Positions 35,515 through 45,269 of a stretch of DNA of 64,000 nucleotides are shown here, one piece after another; positions within the stretch are counted from its first letter, which is position 1, and every line of letters begins with the position of its first letter. This stretch comes from Daphnia pulex (taxonomy: Eukaryota > Arthropoda > Branchiopoda > Diplostraca > Daphniidae), in the NCBI RefSeq assembly GCF_021134715.1, contig NC_060023.1:9672001-9736000 (forward strand), read 5' to 3'. The position numbers and the translations under genes are program-made. A model generated the notes under the pieces. It ran no database searches. It saw only the letters and a program-made list of their open reading frames with translations, and was not told the origin of the DNA.

Positions 35515-36488
35515 ATGCATTCCTCTATTATTTTAACAGTGCTATTAATGTTGATTGGTGTCATCAACTGTCAAACGTTAAATTTTGGACGATGCCCTGC
35601 CCTCGATGTCAAGCAGGATTTCGATTTGGCTAAGGTAAATCCATTAATTTTATTTGTGTAGGCCTACAATGCGTTATTATGTGTGTTGACTCTTTTGTAG
35701 TACGCTGGAAAATGGTACGAGTACAGCAAAAATCGAAGATACTGGATCATCATGGATTCCGGATTGAAATGCGCATCCGAGACCTACACTTTGGAAGGTG
35801 ACGACACACTTCTCATGCATAACGAAGGCCAGCGAATCATGTAAGTTTAGATTAGTGTACGTTAGTGATAGTATTATTCCTTAAGTGTAAGTACTTCGAA
35901 AAATCTATTCAGAAACAATCGGCCCGTGTCTGTCAAAGCTGTCGGAAAACATGTGGCTCCCGGAAAACTGTTATTCAGCTTCAATAGTGTTACACGTATG
36001 TTTTAGCTTCAAGTTTTGAATAATTGTAATCAAAATTAGTTCATGAATATTTGAACGAATGTCTTATTAAGTGCATGGCACTGCGGCGGAGGACGTTCCG
36101 TACTGGATCCTCGACACGGACTACACAAATTACTCGGTTGTTTGGAGCTGCTCTGAAAATGCCGGTGTTAATGCTCGTAAGTTTGAAAATTACTTTCATG
36201 TCAGTTGCTCTATAAACGTCAGTTCATTTTACAATGCAGAGGTCACATGGATTCTTACGCGTGAAATTAAACCTGATCCGTCTGTTGTGAGAACGGCCAT
36301 GGAGGTGCTCAGCCGCAACGGACTAGGTCGTACGTCTATGGTTACAACCAACCACCGAAGCAATTGCAGGTAAAGATCCTATTCTGCGAACCTTTAAAAG
36401 TTGTAAGAAATAAAGTTTGAACATTGTTTTCAGGCCCAACTACAGATATTTTGGTTATCCTTCTGGTTTCCCCATTTCCCCATTTTGA
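35515..36488 (+). CDS. Lipocalin 1, apolipoprotein D-like (210 aa)
   Basis: Secreted binding protein for small hydrophobic ligands, of the ApoD, lazarillo or crustacyanin type. Exons: 35515-35634, 35701-35840, 35913-35995, 36072-36176, 36240-36369, 36434-36488; total 633 nt, in frame. Signal peptide MHSSIILTVLLMLIGVINCQ. Lipocalin features: GRCPALDVKQDFDLAKYAGK followed by WYE (structural region 1, G-x-W), DVPYWILDTDYTNYSVVWSC (region 2, with the usual TDY and a paired Cys), and ILTREIKP (region 3 Arg). The C-terminus has a Tyr/Pro/Phe tail (YFGYPSGFPISPF) that the second copy lacks. It stands in tandem with lipocalin 2 with matching exon structure. Confidence 0.92.
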
Positions 36489-36834
36489 TTGTGCTTAAGT
36501 GACGTCGCCAAAACATTTATTTAAGTAGCACATAGCATCTCTTTTGTTTCTTGTGCTTTTAAGCTAATATACTGCACACGTATCATTAATTCTAAACATC
36601 TTTTACGATTATAGTAATTTAGGAAAGAAGACGCTTAATACTTTTTACGTGACGACAGGTATAATGGTTGAGCTCTCGGCTATTTCTAACGGTATTTTAG
36701 TGGAAGAGGCGGACAGTGTGTAAAGTGCTGACCGGGTGATTTTGGAATGTGTTACTCGACCTACTCCAAAGATATAACATGTCTGGCATTCCAACATCCC
36801 GCTTTAGTCGAGCTTGTCTTCGATACCTTATAAA
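36489..36834. promoter_or_regulatory. Spacer between lipocalins with TATA box at 36829-36835
   Basis: The spacer ends in CTTATAAAATG, where the TATA-like TATAAAA runs directly into the first ATG of lipocalin 2. If this is the working TATA box, transcription would start about 25-30 bp inside the frame annotated here. Nothing else is seen. Confidence 0.4.
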
Positions 36835-37779
36835 ATGCGTGCCTCAACCACTCTTGCAATGTTTCTTATGGCGATCGAGCTGATCAATTGCCAAACGCTG
36901 AATATGGGCCGATGTCCTACAGTAGAAGTGAAAAAGGATTTCGATTTGGCCAAGGTAAGTTAAAATCGAAGCTCTTGTTCAATTTATAAATTGTTAAACC
37001 ATTTTCTGTTGGTGTGATGTGTTACCCACAGTACGCTGGAACTTGGTACGAAAATACTAAAAACAGAAGATATTGGTTCATCATGGATTCTGGGCTTAAA
37101 TGCGCTTCGGAAACTTACACCTTGGAAGGCAACGACACCATTACTGTGCACAACAAAGGCCAGCGTATCCTCCCAATGTAAGATTTTCTTATCTTTATTT
37201 TGAGGCTTTGTTACAAGAACAGTGAATTGTTTATTCATGATTTCAATTGTTCTTCTAGAGCCAGCCGATTTGTGTCTGTGAAAGGTGTCGGAAAACTACT
37301 AAGTCCAGGAAAATTCGCGTTTACTTATGAAGACTCCCCGTGTAAGTGTCCAAGATGATCTTAATTTTAAAATGATGAATTGTTATCAGATGTGAAAATA
37401 CTTACCGGAATTTAGTCTCCCCACAGGACGTACCTTACTGGGTACTCGACACCGACTATACGAATTATGCGGTCGTTTGGAGTTGTTCTGTTAGAGCAAG
37501 GGTTAATGCCCGTAAGCCATAGTTTCTAATAGAAAATGTCTCCATAACGCCATGATTTGTTTGTTTTGTAACGCAGAGATTACCTGGATTTTAACGCGTG
37601 AAATTAAACCCGACCCGTCCGTCTTGCGAACGGCAATGGACGTCCTTAGCCGCAACGGCCTAGGTCGTACGTCGATGATCCCGACTAGCCACTCGAGCTG
37701 CAGGTACGTTTGCGTCAAATGTGTAAAGTCAACAGAAATGTGATTGATTTTTGTAACAAATTGCAGAGAAGCGCCCTGA
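36835..37779 (+). CDS. Lipocalin 2, apolipoprotein D-like (194 aa)
   Basis: Tandem paralogue of lipocalin 1. Exons: 36835-36954, 37032-37177, 37259-37341, 37416-37511, 37577-37703, 37767-37779; total 585 nt, in frame. Signal peptide MRASTTLAMFLMAIELINCQ, then GRCPTVEVKKDFDLAKYAGT followed by WYE, DVPYWVLDTDYTNYAVVWSC and ILTREIKP. The fourth-exon acceptor chosen (TTTAG followed by TCTCC) is the only one that keeps frame; the more attractive CCCCACAG acceptor 11 bp later would give a stop. The final exon encodes only three residues (E-A-P), so the C-terminal tail of copy 1 is lost. The start codon overlaps a TATA-like sequence; a downstream Met at 36859 is an alternative start, but its signal peptide would be short. 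Confidence 0.88.
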
Positions 37780-38340
37780 TAGTTTTTATCGACATTCTAA
37801 AATGATCTTATTTACCATCGCTTTCATTCCTATTCGTACACACAATTTAATTATAGCTTAACACAAATATCGATGTTATGTTTTAAATCTATTTATTCAA
37901 ATAAAATTCCTAATAATATCCTATTTCAACCTTAGAGGCCCCAACATTACAGAAATCTTTTATCGTAAATCCAGTACAATCTAGATCCGCCCGTGGTTCT
38001 ATAAAGTGACAGCAATTGTGTGAGACTGTTATTGTAACACACCAGCTGCAGCGCAAGTGCAAACAAACAGGAGAAAAGGGTTGCTTTAGAACATAATAAT
38101 TGTGTTAATGTGTTTCCGCAGAATCCTATTAATGCCTCACAATGTGAACACACGAACATCTGGCCAAGAATGTGGACAAACCTTTTTTGAACCAATGTAT
38201 GCAGCCTGTCATAGCCCGGACATCGCTGTGCGCAAGCAACACTACCTACGTAAAGTGCTTACGTGCGTTTACGCGTAAATGTGATTACGTTTACTCAGAT
38301 GGAAATGTGGGAAAGCGGATGTAGAGGAGTTACAAAATGG
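37780..38340. other. Intergenic region before the peroxidase gene
   Basis: No supported gene; open frames on the minus strand have no features. The region ends at the peroxidase TATA box. Confidence 0.5.
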
Positions 38341-38371
38341 TATAAATATCCTTGGTGGACATTGGACAACT
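38341..38371 (+). promoter_or_regulatory. Peroxidase TATA box region
   Basis: TATAAAT at 38341-38347 lies 43-49 bp upstream of the start codon at 38390. The predicted start site near 38371 gives a very short 5' UTR of about 20 nt. The role is inferred from sequence and spacing. Confidence 0.5.
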
Positions 38372-38389
38372 TACTTTATTGAACTAAAA

Positions 38390-41300
38390 ATGTTGCCCTG
38401 GATCGCTTTCTTCATTTTAGCTTTGGTAAGTTCTGTATTCTACTATCTTAGGCTTGTCTAATATTTGTTTTAAATTCAAAATTTCGCTAAAATTGTTTTG
38501 TTGTCTATAATAATGTTTTCCAATCCTAAAGGGAACCGCCGGAGCCGTTGAAAATTTCGTCGGTAAGTTATTGTCAATTATGCGCTTTGATCAATTTCAT
38601 TTTAAGATGTGAAAAAGCGTACTTATGGAGTTTATTTTATTGTAGAAAATGTGGTTCCATCGGTTCGAAAATTGTCTGAAGATGAAATGAGGATGAGTCG
38701 AGAGGCTGGTTACAGCTATGTCGATCGATTGACCCAACTGGAAGAGGACCTTTTCGCACAGGGACAATACGTCAAGGAAGACTCACCCTTTTACCGCATG
38801 TCACAGTTCAAGAGACCCAACCCAGAAGCCCAGGAACTCTCACGCAAATCCCTCCTTATGTTGGAAGCTACTCGATACCTTAGAGCTCAGTGAGTAACGT
38901 TCAAATTCGTTCAATTTGAGAAATCGTTGATTTGCATCTGTATTTTTGAATCACTTTTTCCAATCAACAGAATGAGCTTGACGAACGAAGAAGGTGGCAC
39001 TGGTCTTCTTCAAGCCACATCCAGATTCACCGTTATTAATGATACCTGCCTAACTGCTACAACGTGCCCCAGCAGTCCATCCAAGTATCGAACAGCGGAT
39101 GGTTCCTGCAACAGCTTGTCGATCACAAATCTTGGCAAGGCTAACACCGACTACCGCCGCTTGACTACACCAGCCTACGCCGATGGTATACTGTATATTT
39201 TCGCTCATTAAAAATAAAAATACAAGTTCACGCTTTCAAGATGAATTGATTGAATTAAGGTATCGAATCTCCACGTGTGGCCAGCGATGGTTCAGCATTG
39301 CCTAGTGCCCGTCTTGTCAGTGTCAGAGTCCTTGGAGGAGCCGAAAAACCAACCAATGCCACAGCCCTAGCCCTGATGCAGTTTGGACAACTGATTAATC
39401 ACGATTTTCAATCGTCAACTACTTTCACCTTCTGTATGGAATTGGACATTTGAATTGTTAATTTGTTAAAAATCGTTTAACACCTACAATTTCTCTATAG
39501 CAAACGGGACGGACATTAGTTGCTGTACGTCTGCTGGTGGTTCTTTAGACGCTTCGCAGCTACATTCGGCCTGTCTACCCATTTCCGTCGCAATCAATGA
39601 CAAATTCTTTAATCCCAAAAACGCAACAACCAAAATTACTTGCATGAACTTTGTCCGATCAATTGCTGGGCCCCGATTGGACTGCAGTCTTGGATACGCT
39701 GACCAGGTGACTGATAACTTTCATATCGGTTATAAATGTTGTGTTGTACTAACTAATGTTTAAACACAAGCTCAATCAAAACACGCACTGGTTGGATGGA
39801 TCTACGGTTTACGGGTCGAATAGTGCCACTTTGGCCACGCTTCGTCAATACACCGGTGGTCTTCTAAAGGTAACAAGAGATGCAACCAACAATCGTGATT
39901 TGCTTCCCATCACTTCCACCTGTACGACTGGTGCTTGCTTCTACGCTGGTAAATATTATTTGTCTACATTTCTACATTCGTTTCACATTTTGTTTGTCTG
40001 ACTAGGGGATTCAAGAGCTACTGAACAGCCACAGTTAACTGTTATGCACACTCTTTGGCATCGCGAACATAACCGGGTCGCCAAGGCTTTATCTGCTCTT
40101 AATCCTACCTGGAGCGACGAAACCATCTTTCAAGAAGCCAGACGAATTGTGGTTGCTGAAATGCAGCACATTGCCTACGATGAATTTATTCCCGCTTTAT
40201 TGAGTACGTTTTACCATGTATATACGTATAAAAATGTAACAAATTAACGATCCGTGCTCTTAACAAGGTCCGGGAATCATTGCCAAGTATAACCTTGCTC
40301 CTTTGGCATCCGGCTTCTTTACCAACTACACTGGTTTGACGAATGGCCCAATCAGTAACGAATTCGCCACAGCAGGATTTCGCGTCGGACATTCTCTCGT
40401 TCAAGGAACCGTGAAGTAAATCTATATTGATTTTAAGAAATGAAAGCAATATTTTAAGTCTTTATTCAAAAAATAAAGGTTGTACTCGGAAGACGGCACA
40501 TTGCTTACCTCTTCGTATACAATGAGTGACACGTTCAATGACCCGTCAAGAATCGTCAACGATAAAACTTACTTCGATGCAGTTATTCGCGGACTCCTCA
40601 CGCAACTGTCGGCGTCAGCTGATCACACAATCGACGACTCCCTGTGGAACAAACTTTTCCGGTACGATCAATAATTCAAAGATTGGAATAGTTTCCTTTT
40701 CTCCACCTATGATTCCTTCTGACGCTGTGAAACCTTATTTTTAAAAATGTAGAGCGGCCAACGCTACTTGGGGTTTCGATGTAGCTGCCTTAAATATTCA
40801 ACGTGGCCGTGATCACGGTCTTCCCAGTTACAACACATATCGTCAACTTTGTGGTTTCAACAAAGCCACTAGTTTCGATGCTTTGACGAACGTCATTTCT
40901 TCATCTGACCCAATTATAAAATCTGATGTGAATTTGAAACTTAGCGAGTTATTCTCTTACCTTCTTTTACTGATGGATTTTAATTTCTTATCTATACTGT
41001 AGCTGTCTACGATTATGGGGCAGGTGTATGGCTCAGTTGACGATATTGACGTATTTGTGGGAGGACTAGCTGAAGTCCCGTTTCCGGGTGCTATCGCTGG
41101 CCCAACTATGAGCTGTCTGATTGCTGAACAATTTAACAAGTTAAAGTTTAGCGATCGCTATTTCTACGAGCTGGGAGGTCAGCCGCATTCATTTACTGCA
41201 GGTTTGAACAATTTTTAAATTTGTTACGCTATTTTTTATTAATTGATCTTGTTTATTTCCAATTCTCTTACAGCTCAATTGGCCGAAATTAAGAAAGCCA

Positions 41301-41615
41301 GTAAGTTCTAATCTGTTATTTCATGTTATGCGATCAAATTTATGCAAAGATAATTTTCGTAATTAAGGTTTGGCACGCATCTTCTGTGACAATAGTGATG
41401 GAACAGTATTGAGCGTCCAGCCCAATGCTTTCGCGGTTGCTTCTGCAACGTAAGTATATAGATCGTCTAGATGTAGTTCGTTGACGTTAGACTTATTGAT
41501 TTTTATTGATTAAAATTTCTGTTGATTGCACAGGAATCCTAGAGTTCTGTGCACCAATACTGCCAGTATCCCTGCACTGGATTTGTCTCTGTGGAAAAAC
41601 GAAGTACTGTTCTAA
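38390..41615 (+). CDS. Secreted animal haem peroxidase, peroxinectin/chorion-peroxidase type (725 aa)
   Basis: Haem peroxidase of the myeloperoxidase superfamily, predicted secreted. Fifteen exons: 38390-38425, 38532-38562, 38646-38889, 38971-39185, 39260-39433, 39501-39706, 39771-39948, 40006-40203, 40268-40415, 40479-40661, 40753-40927, 41003-41201, 41274-41300, 41368-41449, 41534-41615; total 2178 nt, in frame. The signal peptide [12 protein letters not shown] is split over two exons. Motifs: [28 protein letters not shown] (distal His), [37 protein letters not shown] (proximal His), [14 protein letters not shown] and [13 protein letters not shown]. Oddity: the residue before the distal His is Asn, where most family members have the Asp that can bond to haem. 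Cuticle hardening, immunity or egg-shell cross-linking are possible roles; the sequence does not decide. Confidence 0.93.
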
Positions 41616-42735
41616 AAAATCGCAGCAATTCTGTTTATCTTGTTACCTAATAAGATCCCCCAATTTTAGTATTCTATCTACATGGTATTTGGTATAATCT
41701 ATATAATCTACACATCATTTGGTAATCTAGGTATCTTGGAATAATAGTTTAGCAAAAACTGAAATTACACGCAATATGTAATTGATTTTATTGCGCAATT
41801 TTTAAAGTTAATTTTGGTTATTGAAAATTTATAACTCTCATCTGCATCAAACCTTGTCCGGATCTGGGCTTTTGGGCGGGACAAGGTTGATAGTATAGAT
41901 ACTCCCAGCGATTCTTACTTCAGCTGAATTTAGAATATCGCACAATACCTCTTCAAATGTGATTTAATCACTTCCAACTGAAAACGGATGCGGTGTACAA
42001 CGCATGCGGCAATCGTTTTCTTAATCTGTCGATGTCTGAAATACTAGTGATTCCGTGCATGAGCGCCAGTACCCTGTTCTGTACGGATATGTTTTGTGGT
42101 ATTTTTCAAAAAAGTGAGATTACTTTTATTGCAATGTAGAGCAGACAACACAAATTGAAAATTTTCGCGCTTCAAAATAACTGCCAACTCCTGCCCACTT
42201 GATTGGTTGTTTTAAAATTCGTGTTTTTGCATGCAATTTCGTAGTGCGTACGAGATTGACGTGAAACTAAATTATTGTAAATTATATTCAGATTTACGCT
42301 TCAACAAGAAAAACGAAGGAAACGGTAAAAAACATGATTTAAAAATGCAACCGCTAGAGGCGCTCTACAATATAGTCCACCTTGTGCCGGTTGGCCTACT
42401 TTTTCATAGGTATTTGGTTCCACTTTCTTCCCCCCTCCGCCGTCAGTTTCGTGAAAAGTTCGACCCGCTTTGGGTCTCTCTTTTACTATGTGTTGTACTG
42501 GCTAGCTTTCTCCTTTTCCTTTCCGGAAAGTTGACATCCTATGCCATGGCTGCGAAACTTTCGTTTCTCTCAGAATGAAATCGTTGCTGAATTTCGCCAA
42601 ATCTACTTTTTCAGCATTGATTTATCTTCTGTGTTTACTATCCTTCTCATTCTGTTTACACAGTTGACATTTTAAATTTTACTCGGGAGGCGTGAGAGAC
42701 GGTGAAAGTCCTTTCACCTCCTACCCAGATCAAGA
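41616..42735. other. Intergenic region between peroxidase and MGAT2
   Basis: An open frame at about 42231-42578 has hydrophobic stretches but no family match I can name. Nothing else is supported. Confidence 0.4.
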
Positions 42736-44879
42736 ATGTTTCTCATCACCAGGCTTCGCAAGAGTTTCTTGATGAGAATATGCCTAACATTGGCGGTGGT
42801 CTCTCTCCTCTGGCTTCATGTTGGAGTTTTCATTTACCGTGGAGCTGAAATTGATTTTGAACATAGGTAAGCTAGATAACAAGTTTTTCAATTGATCTTT
42901 GTCTGGGAATCTTAGCTCCAACCTGGCTCCAAGTCTTCCTGTGGTTGTGGTACTTTTCCCATGTAGAACCATTCTTCACACAATAATTTAGGTCTAATAT
43001 AGAAAGAACATTGATAGTTTAACATATCTTCCACACTAGAAAATATTGAATTCATACAGAGAGTTTGAAACTAGACAATAAAGCATTATTTGATAGTGTC
43101 ACTTGATGTCTTCTGTCTGGGAAACTTTTGCCCTAATATTAACCCCTACACTGCTTTGGTTGTGGTTTCTGTGTTTGTCGAACTTGTGTTTGTTCAAATT
43201 ATTTAGGTCTAATAGCAGCTCAGTTTTACTAAATCATCCAAACTTCAGTAATATAGAACTTGCCAAACCGACAAATCTGACGATCCCGGAATTAATGGAA
43301 AAAATTACCATAGAGAATAATGAACAGGTAACTTATTGAGTTAAATATTACATGTCGTTGTGTTCTAAAACATTTTACCCCATCTACAGAAAATATGGAA
43401 TTCAAAACATGTTTCTTGGCCACCAGTTAATGAAACTGAATTTTGGCCTAAAGGAATTGTTATTACAATTCAGGTAAAATTCATCATCTCAAATGTCTCT
43501 AATATGTTTCTAATATGTATTGCCTATACTTAATTTGGGAACAATTTCGAAATTACTTTTACAGGTGCACAATCGAATATCTTACTTAAGGAAATTACTT
43601 CGAAGTCTATCTCAAGCCGCATGGATAGAGAGAGCCCTAATTATATTTTCACATAACATTTACAGTGAAGAATTGAATGATATTATCCAGTCCATTCCCT
43701 TTGCAGCTGTGATGCAAATCCATTTCCCTTATTCCACTCAACTATTTCCGTACTCGTTTCCGGGAGACTCTCCCTCCGATTGTCCGAGGGATATCAACAA
43801 AGAGCGGTAACAAAATTTGGAATTGTACTTCCAACAAAATAATTTGAATGCATAGACTATTTTTCGTTAAGAGCTATTGCAGTCGGTTGCAGCAACGCCC
43901 AAACTCCAGATTTATATGGCCATTACCGTGAAGCGCGCTACAGCCAAACGAAACATCACTGGTGGTGGAAAGTCAACTTCATATTCGGAAAAATTAGAGC
44001 TCTTCGCGATTACAATGGTATAAAGACAACAAGCAATATAAAAATGTATCTTGAATTAATAACATCGTGATCTTGTGCTTTGCACATTTTCAGGCCCAGT
44101 CGTTTTCATGGAAGAGGACCATTACGTCGCTGAAGATTTCTTACATATTCTGTGGCTCCAACAAAAACTACTTAATGGAGGATCTGATTGTAGCTTCTGT
44201 AATCAGGCTCACATCTTGTCACTGGGTTCCTACCCGAAATACTTTAATCATCGTGAAGCATCGAATATGGTCAGTTGATCTTTTCAGTTTGAATGTTATC
44301 TCCAATTTGATTATCACTGACTTGTTGTTTTTAAGGTTGACTTGTTGCCTTGGTCATCGAGCAAGCACAACATGGGAATGGCGTTCAATCGATCAGTGTG
44401 GATAAACTTTCAGCAATGCTCTGAGCTGTTTTGTTCTGTTGATGACTACAATTGGGACTGGAGCCTACTTCACGTTGCACAACAGTGTTTACCTAAGTTA
44501 TTCGGCGATCCAACTAACTTAAAAATGAAATCAAAATTCATTTTGGGAGCGTTAGTCTTGAAGGCTCCTCGCGTTTTCCACATTGGAGAATGGTACTCTT
44601 TACATTATTGTTTTAATCTTGGCTGCTTTACTAAAAGGATTGTTTTGTTTTTCTAGTGGAGTTCATCATAGGAAAGCAAACTGTGGAACTGACACTTCGA
44701 CGTTGCGAAAAGCCGAGACGTCACTGAGATCGGCGCGCAAGGCCCAAACACTTTTTCCATCTACTTTGAAAATTAAAAATATGTTGGGCACTAAAGGTAT
44801 TCGGTTGAAGAAAGGAAATGGAGGTTGGGGAGATCCTCGTGATAGAGAGTTGTGCCTATCTCTAACCATCTTCGACTAG
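42736..44879 (+). CDS. MGAT2: Alpha-1,6-mannosyl-glycoprotein 2-beta-N-acetylglucosaminyltransferase (MGAT2), 459 aa
   Basis: Golgi type II membrane enzyme that adds the second GlcNAc branch in complex N-glycan synthesis. Exons: 42736-42866, 43207-43327, 43390-43473, 43565-43806, 43872-44017, 44094-44269, 44336-44592, 44657-44879; total 1380 nt, in frame. A short cytoplasmic tail (FLITRLRKSFLMR) is followed by a membrane anchor (ICLTLAVVSLLWLHVGVFIY). The catalytic region has VHNRISYLRKLLRSLSQA, QIHFPYSTQLFPYSFPG, HHWWWKVNFIF, VVFMEEDHYVAEDFL (the EED takes the metal/UDP-GlcNAc DxD role), NMGMAFNRSVW, DDYNWDWSLLHVAQQCLPK, KAPRVFHIGECGVHHRK. These follow the known MGAT2 order. The C-terminal basic/Gly tail after position 390 is less conserved. 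Confidence 0.94.
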
Positions 44880-45269
44880 TTTCCACTTGTGAAATACTAC
44901 CCTAGTACTAGTTAGGGTGAATTCAGGTCAGCTTTAGCTGTCATCCACCAGGTATAGATATAGAACAAATTAGTACGGGCAATAAGTACTTTCGACTTAA
45001 CGGGTCGTTATTCCCGAACGAGTTTAGTTTTGTGGAGACCACATATTGTGATACGAAAGAGAACAGTCATGTCGACATGACATCCATTCAGTTGTAAAAT
45101 TTGGTACCTCCGACGGTCCTAACCGAAATCTTTTGAACAAATTTCTTTGAAATTGCACAAGAAAAAGAAAACGATTTTTATTTCGTACGCACACATCCTA
45201 ATGAGCTTACAGTCTGGTTATGTGCATCAACTACCAAAGTCTCACAAGGAATGTTTGTGCTATAATGGA
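44880..45269. other. Spacer between MGAT2 and the hAT element
   Basis: No feature seen beyond the presumed MGAT2 3' UTR. Confidence 0.5.
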
